Assembly (NCBI GenBank): GCA_020721255.1
Contig: DYND01000013.1
Span: forward strand, 1 to 38,172
Length of the DNA: 38,172 bases
Direction: 5' to 3'
From: Chlorobium chlorochromatii
GTDB lineage: Bacteria > Bacteroidota > Chlorobiia > Chlorobiales > Chlorobiaceae
Under the pieces are notes generated by a model. That model had not been told where the DNA came from and did no database searches. It worked only from the letters and a program-made list of their open reading frames with translations. This document shows, piece by piece, positions 1 through 7,409 of the stretch; position 1 is the first letter of the stretch, and every line of letters begins with the position of its first letter. The translations under genes were made by a program, and so were the position numbers.

Positions 1-20
1 TCCCAACGACTCAAATATTA

Positions 21-38
21 CATTTGTACGTACAAATG
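21..38. repeat. Perfect 18-bp palindrome
   Basis: CATTTGTACGTACAAATG is identical to its own reverse complement. It lies 18 bases beyond the panC stop codon. As RNA it could fold only a 7-bp AU-rich stem with a four-base loop, and no U-run follows on the minus strand, so it is a poor terminator. Perfect dyad symmetry suggests a binding site for a dimeric regulator, possibly of a gene to the left of the window. The role is inferred. Confidence 0.5.
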
Positions 39-56
39 ATCATATTATTTGCCTGC

Positions 57-911
57 CTATTCTGCTCTCATCTTCATATTATCAAGCAGCCGAACCGAAC
101 CACAGAACACGGCAAGCAACAGCCGATACTCTTTGCTGGCCTTCGCTCGTTCAGCTAATGCAAAGCTCTCTTCCTCCACAAAGCTGACGTAATCAACGCG
201 GCACTCTGGTATTGCATTGATCATCTCAGCCACCTCCGCTGCAATTGTTTGTAGATTGTGTTCACCATTTGCAACGCGCTGTTCGGCATGGCAAAGTCCT
301 CGATAGAGCGCACCTGCGGAACTCCGTTCGTGGCTGGAGAGGTAGATGTTTCGTGAGCTTACCGCCAAACCATTTACTTCGCGAATAATGGGCGCTGCAA
401 CCACCGTAACATCAAGATTCATATCCGCAACCAGTCGCCGGATAATGGCAAGCTGCTGCGCATCCTTTTCCCCAAAAATTGCGGTATGCGGTTTCGTGAT
501 ATTGAACAATTTGGTAACAATGGTGGCAACGCCGTTGAAGTGACCGGGGCGCTGCTGCCCTTCAAATCGCTCAGCAATTGCGCCACACTGCAATGTCGTC
601 TGGAAGTGCTCGGGATAGATACTGCCATCCTCGGGCGCAAAGAGGTAATCAACGCCCGCTGCGTTGGCAAGCGCCACATCCTGCTCAAAAGGACGTGGAT
701 AGCGGTGAAGATCCTCACTGGGGCCAAACTGCTTCGGATTAACGAAAATGGTGAGAATAACTGTTCCGGCACGCTCTCTGGCAAGCTTTATAAGGCTGAG
801 ATGCCCTTCGTGCAGTGCGCCCATTGTCATCACAACACCAAGAAGCTGGCGATTGAGGCGTAACTTGTCAGCTATCGCCTGCATCTGTTCCGGTTCATTA
901 ATAATCTGCAT
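57..911 (-). CDS. panC: Pantothenate synthetase (pantoate--beta-alanine ligase)
   Basis: This cytoplasmic enzyme condenses D-pantoate with beta-alanine using ATP, the last step of pantothenate and hence coenzyme A precursor synthesis. The 284-residue length is normal for the family. Near the N-terminus MGALHEGHLSL carries the HxGH-type nucleotide-binding motif, IFVNPKQFGPSED follows, FGEKDAQQL is in the middle, and LAVSSRN is the KMSKS-like element. The ATG start gives the canonical opening before the MTMGALHEGH strand. It lies 22 bases downstream of rsmI on the same strand, so the two are probably co-transcribed, though they are not functionally related. No other pantothenate gene is in the window. 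Confidence 0.97.
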   Translation of the reverse strand: MQIINEPEQMQAIADKLRLNRQLLGVVMTMGALHEGHLSLIKLARERAGTVILTIFVNPKQFGPSEDLHRYPRPFEQDVALANAAGVDYLFAPEDGSIYPEHFQTTLQCGAIAERFEGQQRPGHFNGVATIVTKLFNITKPHTAIFGEKDAQQLAIIRRLVADMNLDVTVVAAPIIREVNGLAVSSRNIYLSSHERSSAGALYRGLCHAEQRVANGEHNLQTIAAEVAEMINAIPECRVDYVSFVEEESFALAERAKASKEYRLLLAVFCGSVRLLDNMKMRAE

Positions 912-933
912 ACATCCTGCTTTTTATTGTGCA

Positions 934-1725
934 TCAGCACTTATTCTGTAAGCTGTCATCCTTCTCTTCCGCCGCAGTCTCATCGCATTCAACCTCTTCA
1001 CGACAATATTTTGAGCGGCTCTTGCTGATTTTCTCTTCTGCTGGATGAACAATCACCACAAACTCACCTCTCGTTTTGCCATCGGCAAGCTGCCGGCGAA
1101 TTGCATCAATCGATCCAACAAGATACTCTTCATAAACTTTTGTCATCTCGCGCCCGACAAAGATGGTTGCATCAGGCATAAGCGCCTCAACTTCGTCAAG
1201 AAGCTTGAGAATCCTGAAGGGCGATTCGTACACAACAAACGAGGTGTGTAGTCCTGCGAGATACTCCAGTCTGCTTTTTCGCCCTTTTTTGTGCGGCAGA
1301 AATCCCGCGAAAAAAAAGTTGTTAACCGGCAAAGGACAAATCGATAGCGCAGCCGTCAGGGCACTTGCTCCGGGAATAGGGAGTGCACTGAACCCCCGTT
1401 CGCGCAAAGCGTGCAGCAGCGCGTAACCTGGATCACTCACCACCGGCGTACCGGCATCAGTAATGAGCGCCACATCATCGCCCGCATCAAGCAGTGCAAG
1501 TATCTGCCCAATTGCGCGAGGCTCATTGTAATTGTGGTAGCTGATAAGCTTTTTACCTGAAATATCAAGATGCTTCAAGAGAATTGAAGCGCGCCGAGTA
1601 TCTTCACAGGCAATTGCGCCAACCTGTTGCAGGGTTTTTATTGCTCTCAGTGTTATGTCTTCGAGATTGCCAAGAGGCGTTGCAACAACGTAAAGCGTGG
1701 CAGTATGTTCTGTGTCGGTGTGCAA
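934..1725 (-). CDS. rsmI: 16S rRNA (cytidine-1402-2'-O)-methyltransferase
   Basis: RsmI is a SAM-dependent methyltransferase of the tetrapyrrole-methylase fold that 2'-O-methylates C1402 in the decoding centre of 16S rRNA. The sequence shows YVVATPLGNLEDITLRA at the N-terminus, ACEDTR, SYHNYNE, LITDAGTPVVSDPG, IPGASALTAAL and FAGFLPHK, all family signatures. The C-terminal roughly 30 residues are charged (EEKISKSRSK, then an acidic stretch) and look like a lineage-specific tail. The only standard start in reach is TTG at 1725; no ATG or GTG precedes the conserved core and no Shine-Dalgarno sequence is visible, so the exact start is uncertain. Its 5' end faces the divergent ABC ATPase gene. 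Confidence 0.95.
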   Translation of the reverse strand: MHTDTEHTATLYVVATPLGNLEDITLRAIKTLQQVGAIACEDTRRASILLKHLDISGKKLISYHNYNEPRAIGQILALLDAGDDVALITDAGTPVVSDPGYALLHALRERGFSALPIPGASALTAALSICPLPVNNFFFAGFLPHKKGRKSRLEYLAGLHTSFVVYESPFRILKLLDEVEALMPDATIFVGREMTKVYEEYLVGSIDAIRRQLADGKTRGEFVVIVHPAEEKISKSRSKYCREEVECDETAAEEKDDSLQNKC

Positions 1726-1816
1726 GGGGGAGATGGTTGGAAAAAAGGTTTGTTATGTAGAATCACGATGGTTTTATTATAATAATAAAAATACGATAAA
1801 CAGCGTTCAGGAGCCG

Positions 1817-2797
1817 ATGAAGGATCACAAAGAGTTACTTTCGGTCTGCGATTTGCGGGTGCAATTTGCAGGGAAAAAGAGCGGGATAATGGGTAAAGCA
1901 AAGCCTATACCCGTAGTCAACGGTGTCACATTTTCGGTAATGAAGGGCGAAACGCTTGGGCTTGTTGGTGAATCGGGCTGTGGAAAAACCACGCTTGGCA
2001 GGGCGCTTATTCGGCTTGGACAACCTTCAGTAACAGGCAAAATTCGTTTTGAAGGACGCGAGATTTCAACGCTCAGCAACCGCGATTTCCGTTCCTTGCG
2101 CAAAGAGATGCAGATGATTTTTCAAGACCCGTTTGGCTCGCTGAACCCGCGCCTGACGGTTGGGCAAACGCTCGAAGAAGTGCTGCTGGTGCACCATATT
2201 GCTCGTGGTACTGTAGCAAACAAGCGTATTGAGGAGCTTCTCGATGTAGTGGGGTTGAGCCGCGACTACCGTAACCGTTATCCTCACGAATTTTCCGGTG
2301 GTCAGCGCCAGCGCATCGGTATTGCACGCGCGCTTGCTGTGAACCCGAAGTTTATCATCTGCGATGAACCGGTGTCAGCGCTTGATGTCTCCATTCAGTC
2401 GCAGATTATCAATCTCCTGAAAGATCTTCAGATCAATATGGGATTGACCTATCTCTTTATAGCACACGATCTTTCTGTGGTAGAATATATCTCCGACCGC
2501 GTTGCCGTCATGTATCTTGGTAATATTGTTGAGATTGCCGAATCAACGGAGCTTTATACCAATCCTGAACACCCCTACACCAGAGCACTGCTCTCCGCAA
2601 TTCCCAATCCTGAATATGGAGCAAAAAAAGAGCGGATTCTCCTCAACGGCGATCTGCCCGGACCGCTCAACATGCCTTCAGGCTGCCCGTTTCATCCACG
2701 CTGTCCGCAAGCCATGCCCGCCTGCAAAGAGCGCACACCAATGCTGCACGATCGCCAGAAAAATGGCCATCAGGTAGCCTGCCTGCTTTTTGAATAA
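1817..2797 (+). CDS. Oligopeptide/dipeptide-type ABC transporter ATP-binding protein (OppF/DppF-like)
   Basis: This is an ATPase subunit of a peptide/nickel-type ABC importer. Visible motifs are Walker A GESGCGKTT, the Q-loop IFQDPFGSLNPR, signature FSGGQRQRIGIARAL, Walker B FIICDEPVSALD and the H-loop IAHDLSVV. The C-terminal oligo_HPY extension typical of OppF/DppF includes HPYTRALLSAIPNP and GCPFHPRCP. The reading frame is open further upstream, but ATG 1817 is preceded at good distance by CAGGAG (1808-1813) and gives a 326-residue protein of normal size; the longer version would overlap rsmI. No permease, second ATPase or solute-binding gene is adjacent, so its partners must be elsewhere and the substrate cannot be deduced. 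Confidence 0.93.
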   Translation: MKDHKELLSVCDLRVQFAGKKSGIMGKAKPIPVVNGVTFSVMKGETLGLVGESGCGKTTLGRALIRLGQPSVTGKIRFEGREISTLSNRDFRSLRKEMQMIFQDPFGSLNPRLTVGQTLEEVLLVHHIARGTVANKRIEELLDVVGLSRDYRNRYPHEFSGGQRQRIGIARALAVNPKFIICDEPVSALDVSIQSQIINLLKDLQINMGLTYLFIAHDLSVVEYISDRVAVMYLGNIVEIAESTELYTNPEHPYTRALLSAIPNPEYGAKKERILLNGDLPGPLNMPSGCPFHPRCPQAMPACKERTPMLHDRQKNGHQVACLLFE

Positions 2798-2823
2798 AAA
2801 TTTAGAATTTTTTTACGACACTT

Positions 2824-4644
2824 ATGAAGAAGATCCCGATGCCAAAAATCTCTCTGCCATTCAAAGGGCGAGGCTGCCTCCGTGCTGGTTGCCTCACGGT
2901 TATCATTGCGCCGATTCTGATTGTTACAGTACTTTTTTTTGTGCTGTACGCATCACACAAAGCGCCCGACCGTTTTGTGCTGGTGCTGCCGCTGAGTGGC
3001 ACGCTGAATGAAATCAACAGCGAAAACTCCTCATTTCCCTTCATGCCCTTAAGCGGCGACCTCTCTTTGCAGGAAGCACTCTTTGTGCTCAACCATTCAG
3101 CAACGGATAAACATGTCGGCGAAGTGCTGCTCGATATTGGCAATGTGCAGGCAAGCCCTGCAAAAATAGCAGAGTTGCGAAGCGCTGTTGAAAAGGTGCG
3201 CAAAAGCGGTAAAAGAGTGACCGCCTTCCTGCATGACTCTACTGACGACAACGACTATCTCCTGGCCTCCGCCTGCTCTTCAATAGTGATGGAACGAGGC
3301 GGCTATCTCCAGCTTGATGGCTTGAAAGCGGAATCGCTTTTTTATACCACACCACTTGAAAAGCTTGGTGTTCAGGTTCAAGCCGCACAATGGAAAACCT
3401 ATAAAAGCGGCATTGAGCCGTATGTTCGAACCGGCGCCAGCAAGGAGTATTTCGAGCAGATCAACGCTTTACTTGATGATTTTTATAACGATTATTTGAA
3501 CTCCGTTGCTCAGCAACGCAAGCTCAGCCGTACTTCCTTTGAGACGATTATCAACAATGAAGCGTTGCTTTCCGCCAACCGAGCCAAAGCACTTGGTCTG
3601 GTTGATAGCATTGCCTCATCGTGGGAGCTGCAGCGTTCACTGACGAAAAAACTCACCGGAGAGGAGCTGAGCAGCGAGAACGACGGTTACCGCTCCGCTG
3701 CCGACTATCGTACAGATATGGTATGGCCGCAGAAGTCCACCACCGATGACGCAATTGCTATAGTTACCATTTCAGGCACTATCGTCCGTTCTGCAACAGA
3801 CATGGTTGATGGCACTGACATTGCAACGGTAGAGCGCTCGCTCAATGCCGCCTTGGAGAACACAAAAGTGAAAGCGATTGTGCTGCGCATTGATAGCCCG
3901 GGCGGCGACGCACTTGCCTCAGCAGATATTCTCCAGATACTCAATGCCGCTGCGGCAAAAAAACCTCTCGTAGTCTCCATGTCAGGCGTTGCCGCGTCTG
4001 GCGGGTACATGGCAGCGCTTGCCGGCAAAACCATTATTGCCCATCCGCTCACCATCACCGGTTCCGTCGGCGTCTATGCGCTCAAGCCAAACATCAGTGC
4101 GCTGACAGACAAAATTGGTCTGAAGCGCGACGTTGTTACACGTGGTCGCTATGCCGATGCCAACACACCATTCAAGCCACTTGAGGGCGAAGCATATAAT
4201 AAATTCATAGCAGCCACTGGAGAAATATATAGTGACTTTATCGGCAAAGTTGCCACATCGCGCAAAATGAGCGTTACCGCAGTCGATGCCGTAGCCGGCG
4301 GGAGAGTCTGGACGGGTAGCCACGCACTGAAGGCTGGCTTGGTTGACCGAATGGGCGGGCTCTTCGATGCCATTCTTCTGGCACAACAACGTGCCGGCAT
4401 TGACAAAGCTGAAAAACCAGCTATTCTGCTCTATCCAGTTCAAAAAAGCTGGTTTGAAACACTGCTTGCCAGCAACAGCACAAGTGTTTCCGAGCGTATT
4501 GTTCTTATTCTCAAGCAGCAACTGATGCACAACATTATGCCAAAGCAGCAGCTTTCATCAATGCAGTCATTCTATGAAATGCTGATAACCTCTGGGGAGC
4601 TGCATATCCTTGCCGTTATGTCGAGCGAAGTGGTAGTACAATGA
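2824..4644 (+). CDS. sppA: Signal peptide peptidase SppA, 67-kDa type
   Basis: SppA is a membrane-bound serine/lysine protease that degrades cleaved signal peptides. The 606 residues match the long, duplicated form seen in E. coli. A basic N-terminus is followed by a membrane anchor at about residues 19-43. In the N-terminal half YKSGIEPYVR supplies the presumed catalytic lysine (K194); in the C-terminal half SGVAASGGYMAAL supplies the nucleophile (S392), followed by the TGSVGVY segment. Both catalytic residues are therefore present. It begins 26 bases after the ABC ATPase, compatible with one transcript. No clear Shine-Dalgarno sequence precedes the ATG. Confidence 0.95.
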   Translation: MKKIPMPKISLPFKGRGCLRAGCLTVIIAPILIVTVLFFVLYASHKAPDRFVLVLPLSGTLNEINSENSSFPFMPLSGDLSLQEALFVLNHSATDKHVGEVLLDIGNVQASPAKIAELRSAVEKVRKSGKRVTAFLHDSTDDNDYLLASACSSIVMERGGYLQLDGLKAESLFYTTPLEKLGVQVQAAQWKTYKSGIEPYVRTGASKEYFEQINALLDDFYNDYLNSVAQQRKLSRTSFETIINNEALLSANRAKALGLVDSIASSWELQRSLTKKLTGEELSSENDGYRSAADYRTDMVWPQKSTTDDAIAIVTISGTIVRSATDMVDGTDIATVERSLNAALENTKVKAIVLRIDSPGGDALASADILQILNAAAAKKPLVVSMSGVAASGGYMAALAGKTIIAHPLTITGSVGVYALKPNISALTDKIGLKRDVVTRGRYADANTPFKPLEGEAYNKFIAATGEIYSDFIGKVATSRKMSVTAVDAVAGGRVWTGSHALKAGLVDRMGGLFDAILLAQQRAGIDKAEKPAILLYPVQKSWFETLLASNSTSVSERIVLILKQQLMHNIMPKQQLSSMQSFYEMLITSGELHILAVMSSEVVVQ

Positions 4645-4779
4645 GAGAATAAACGATTAACGCCACTTGCAGCAAGCATCAATAACAAATTTTACTCGTT
4701 ACATGCAGGAGATAGAAAATATCTTTCTAAATTTGCAGCATTGTCAAATATAAGTTTTCACAATATTTTACCAAGAATC

Positions 4780-5397
4780 ATGACTGTTTCAGACCCAATG
4801 ATGCAACCGCTCTCACTCGATGAGCTTACCTTGCTTGAAGAATTTCTTGTCTCCGATCAAACACCCCAAGACGCACTCTCATCACTCGAAATGCTTGATG
4901 GCTATATGACCGCATCAATCGTTGGACCGCAGCTCTTTAATGCGGATGACTGGTACGCCACAATATGGGATCAAGATAAAAAGCTGCAACCCTCATTTTC
5001 CTCACCCGAAGAGGCTGAGTTAATAAACAGCTTGATTGTTCGGCACAACAATTCTCTGACAACGCTGTTTGATGAAGATCCCGAATCTTTTGTCCCATTA
5101 TTTGATCGAGTCGGGTATGAAAATGAAGAGGTCAAGAAAAGCGGTGTAGAGGAATGGGCTATGGGTTTTCTCATCGGCATGGAACTCGCCCACGATGCAT
5201 GGCAACCTCTCTTTGATGATGAAGAATCGGCTGTGCTATCAATGTCGCTCTTTATGCTCAGCAAAGTATCAGACGAATTCAGCCACCTCACCGATCGCGA
5301 AATTGCCGAACTAACCGAGTCTGTAGCCGACTGTGTCATCAGCATCTATGCGTTCTGGAATGGAGAAGAAGAATATTGCGAGGACGACGACGAATAA
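4780..5397 (+). CDS. UPF0149 / YecA-YgfB family protein
   Basis: This acidic protein of 205 residues resembles the UPF0149 (YgfB/YecA) family, whose general biochemical role is not settled. Typical features are the opening LSLDELTLLEEFL, MLDGYMTASIVGP (the conserved L-DG-x-x-A region), GVEEWAMGFLIGMELA and a helical C-terminus ending in an acidic EEEYCEDDDE tail. The cysteine-rich SEC-C zinc motif of some YecA proteins is absent. An upstream TTG at 4741 is in frame, but ATG 4780 is preferred; ATG 4798 is also possible. No Shine-Dalgarno sequence decides among them. It is separated from sppA by 135 bases and converges on the ribosomal operon terminator. Confidence 0.8.
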   Translation: MTVSDPMMQPLSLDELTLLEEFLVSDQTPQDALSSLEMLDGYMTASIVGPQLFNADDWYATIWDQDKKLQPSFSSPEEAELINSLIVRHNNSLTTLFDEDPESFVPLFDRVGYENEEVKKSGVEEWAMGFLIGMELAHDAWQPLFDDEESAVLSMSLFMLSKVSDEFSHLTDREIAELTESVADCVISIYAFWNGEEEYCEDDDE

Positions 5398-5400
5398 CAA

Positions 5401-5440
5401 AACAAAAAAAGCTCCGTGAAATTGACACTTCACGGAGCTT
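5401..5440 (-). terminator. Intrinsic terminator of the rpsF-ssb-rpsR-rplI operon
   Basis: A perfect 12-bp stem (AAGCTCCGTGAA at 5409-5420 against TTCACGGAGCTT at 5429-5440) encloses an 8-base loop. Read on the minus strand it is followed directly by a T-rich tract (seven T, G, two T), the classic rho-independent layout, about 40 bases beyond the rplI stop. On the plus strand the stem ends only 43 bases after the UPF0149 stop but is followed by a poor T-tract, so termination there would be weaker. Confidence 0.92.
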
Positions 5441-5480
5441 AAATACTACTTGATAACCCTTTTTGAGGGTACCTTATACC

Positions 5481-5936
5481 TTAGGCTTCAGCGCCTTCTG
5501 CTTCTACCTCAAAATGAACCTTAACGGTAATATCCATAAAGAGTTTTGCATCAGCCTCATATTTACCAAGCGCTTTAATTGGAGCCTCAATCGTAATTTT
5601 ACGACGATCAATCTCAAAACCCTGTACTTTCAACGCCTCAGCAATATCCGCAGATGTCACTGTTCCAAACAGTTTACCGGATTCACCTGCTTTTGCAAAC
5701 ACCTTCAATGATAACTGCTCAATTTTTTGAGCGTGTTCACGCGCATGTTTCCGTTGCAGCTCAACCTTTTTTGCCTGCTGTTTTTTTTCTGTTTCAAGAG
5801 CTTTAAGGGTGCCTTCTGTCGCTCTTATTGCTATACCCTGCGGAATAAGGAAATTGTTTGCATAACCGTTTTTTACGGCAACAACTTCACCTGCATCGCC
5901 AAGGGTAGCCACATCTTTTCTTAAAATGACTTTCAC
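5481..5936 (-). CDS. rplI: 50S ribosomal protein L9
   Basis: L9 binds 23S rRNA near the base of the L1 stalk and helps maintain the reading frame. The 151-residue protein has the typical N-terminal domain [19 protein letters not shown], the [10 protein letters not shown] segment, a long central lysine-rich helix, and the C-terminal domain with [16 protein letters not shown] and VHFEVEAE. The start codon is GTG (5934-5936), matching the canonical first residues. It is the last gene of rpsF-ssb-rpsR-rplI and is followed by a strong terminator. Confidence 0.98.
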   Translation of the reverse strand: MKVILRKDVATLGDAGEVVAVKNGYANNFLIPQGIAIRATEGTLKALETEKKQQAKKVELQRKHAREHAQKIEQLSLKVFAKAGESGKLFGTVTSADIAEALKVQGFEIDRRKITIEAPIKALGKYEADAKLFMDITVKVHFEVEAEGAEA

Positions 5937-5972
5937 TGCTTAGCTTCCTTGTTCAATAGATTGCAAAATTGT

Positions 5973-6251
5973 TTATTTGTATTCGTCAACAACATAAGGA
6001 ATGACAGCCAAAAAACGCGCCCATTTTACTGAATGCGTCAGTAGATTCTGCTCTTTGGCGGAAAGACCTGTAATGCGACGGGGAATAATTTTCCCCTGAT
6101 CGTTGATAAATCTTTTCAACTTGCGCTCATCTCTGTAATCAAAAAACACAACCTGATTTTTCGATACTTTCTTTTTAGAGGCAAGGGCATTGCTCAACGA
6201 TTTGTTGCCCTGTGACTTCGGACCGTGTGATGGTGTAAATTTTTGTTTCAT
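5973..6251 (-). CDS. rpsR: 30S ribosomal protein S18
   Basis: S18 binds the central domain of 16S rRNA as a heterodimer with S6, whose gene heads the same operon. The 92-residue protein has a lysine-rich, low-complexity N-terminus typical of S18 extensions, then the conserved core with FFDYRDERKLKRFINDQGKI, RRITGLSAKEQ and the basic helix HSVKWARFLAVIPYV. It sits 34 bases after ssb and 36 bases before rplI. The start is an ATG in good agreement with family length. Confidence 0.97.
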   Translation of the reverse strand: MKQKFTPSHGPKSQGNKSLSNALASKKKVSKNQVVFFDYRDERKLKRFINDQGKIIPRRITGLSAKEQNLLTHSVKWARFLAVIPYVVDEYK

Positions 6252-6285
6252 AAGTTCATTACAAAATTTTGCTTACCCTGCCTTC

Positions 6286-6759
6286 TCAATCGGAAGAGAG
6301 GTATTTGTACTCATAAATATGTTCATGCTCCTCGACGTGCATATCGTCGTGATGAATATCATGACAATCATCTTCAATAAAGCCTTCTACATCTTCCTCA
6401 CCATTTTTATGGCGCTTGTTCAGAAATTGAATGCGTCTCGCCTTTATTTCCACCACAGTTCTGGATGTTCCATCTTGTGCTTTCCATGTGCGGCTCTGCA
6501 ACTCACCATCAACAAGAACAGCAGAACTTTTTTTGAGATTGTCACGGCAACTTTCAGCAAGCTTATTCCAGGCAACAACCCCAACATAGCAAACATCCTC
6601 CTGCCATACATGGTTGCTGTCCCGAAATCTTCTATTGCACGCAATTGAGAAATTAACGACCGGTGTTCCTCCTGAATTTGTCTGTCTGAAAACAGGATCT
6701 TTCGTCAAATTCCCAGCAATAATAACACTGTTTATTTCAGGCATCTTCAACTCAGCCAT
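6286..6759 (-). CDS. ssb: Single-stranded DNA-binding protein with unusual His-rich tail
   Basis: This OB-fold protein coats single-stranded DNA in replication and repair. The first roughly 110 residues are clearly SSB: INSVIIAGNLTKDPVFRQT, VVNFSIACNRRF, VCYVGVVAWNKLAESC, LKKSSAVLVDGELQSRTW and TVVEIKARRIQFL. The tail is odd. Instead of a Gly/Pro-rich linker ending in the acidic DDIPF-like tip, it ends in a segment rich in His, Asp and Glu (about residues 120-157; six His within 16 residues) and closes with LSSD. The nucleotide sequence around the stop shows no frameshift that would restore the usual tip. It lies between rpsF and rpsR, a common SSB location. A second, conventional ssb may exist elsewhere. 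Confidence 0.95.
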   Translation of the reverse strand: MAELKMPEINSVIIAGNLTKDPVFRQTNSGGTPVVNFSIACNRRFRDSNHVWQEDVCYVGVVAWNKLAESCRDNLKKSSAVLVDGELQSRTWKAQDGTSRTVVEIKARRIQFLNKRHKNGEEDVEGFIEDDCHDIHHDDMHVEEHEHIYEYKYLSSD

Positions 6760-6823
6760 AACATCCTCTCCGTTTGATTCTCAAAATGAATCAGTGCGCA
6801 GTATGCTTTCATACCAGCCGTCA

Positions 6824-7225
6824 TCATTTCTGGAGACTCTCAGCCGCATTAGCCTCTGCAAGAGCTGCATCTTCAGGGCTGCCAATGACAACGCTATACT
6901 TCTCTACTCTTTTACGCATTTCAAGTAATGCACTGGAGAGATGAATAATCAAGTAACGAAGAAGCTGTTCTTCGTAACGAAGAACTTTTTCAATTTCAGC
7001 AATTACCGATGTTGCGGCAGTAAATTCAATGTGCGCATAATAACCAATAGTTTTTTTCTTAATCGGATATGCCGTTTTGCGTCTGCCGATTTCAAGAACA
7101 TGCGACACGGTGCCACCTTTTTCGGTAATTACTCGCTGCACCATCGTCATTGCTTCAGCAATAACTTCATCCTGAAGTCCGCCGTCAATGATGAGTGTGC
7201 ATTCATACAGTTTGTTTGTTTCCAT
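6824..7225 (-). CDS. rpsF: 30S ribosomal protein S6
   Basis: S6 forms a heterodimer with S18 on the 16S rRNA platform. The 133-residue protein shows the S6 fold: [15 protein letters not shown], the central [22 protein letters not shown], and [19 protein letters not shown]. Beyond the conserved core there is a roughly 30-residue tail ending [10 protein letters not shown]-like in alanine-rich sequence. It is the first gene of the operon. A GAGGAG box lies about 26 bases upstream of the ATG, too far to act normally, within a leader that can fold (see 7226-7320), which fits translational autoregulation. Confidence 0.97.
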   Translation of the reverse strand: METNKLYECTLIIDGGLQDEVIAEAMTMVQRVITEKGGTVSHVLEIGRRKTAYPIKKKTIGYYAHIEFTAATSVIAEIEKVLRYEEQLLRYLIIHLSSALLEMRKRVEKYSVVIGSPEDAALAEANAAESLQK

Positions 7226-7320
7226 AGCGCAAATGTTTGTAATAATTAATACTCCTCAGTTGCTTGCAATATGGTGAGGGTCTGACATTGCGCTAATCAG
7301 CCCCACGGCTTCAACCATTA
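7226..7320 (-). promoter_or_regulatory. Structured mRNA leader of the rpsF operon (candidate S6:S18 autoregulatory element)
   Basis: On the minus strand the leader has nested complementarity. An outer stem pairs AGCGCAATG (7294 to 7286) with CATTTGCGCT (7235 to 7226, one bulged base), and the second arm directly abuts the rpsF ATG. Inside it, CCTCA (7279 to 7275) pairs with TGAGG (7258 to 7254), which covers the only Shine-Dalgarno-like box. A further hairpin, AGCC-GTGG-GGCT (7310 to 7299), lies upstream and contains CCG. Leaders bound by S6:S18 are known in many bacteria; assigning this one is inference from position and folding. Confidence 0.5.
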
Positions 7321-7409
7321 AAGGGGAACACCATCTGCAAATTTGAACATTCAAAGTAATCTATTTACCCGTTTTTTCCAACCATAGCAAAAAGAGAAAA
7401 CCATGAGCA

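Noticed and set aside
419-784. 121-codon frame inside panC on the same strand
   Set aside because: It overlaps panC in another frame; panC motifs cover the whole region.
1697-1816. 40-residue N-terminal extension of the ABC ATPase
   Set aside because: It would overlap rsmI, and ATG 1817 has a CAGGAG box at proper spacing and gives the normal family length.
3982-4530. 182-codon open frame on the minus strand
   Set aside because: It is antisense to the C-terminal catalytic half of sppA, which is intact; the product has no domain pattern.
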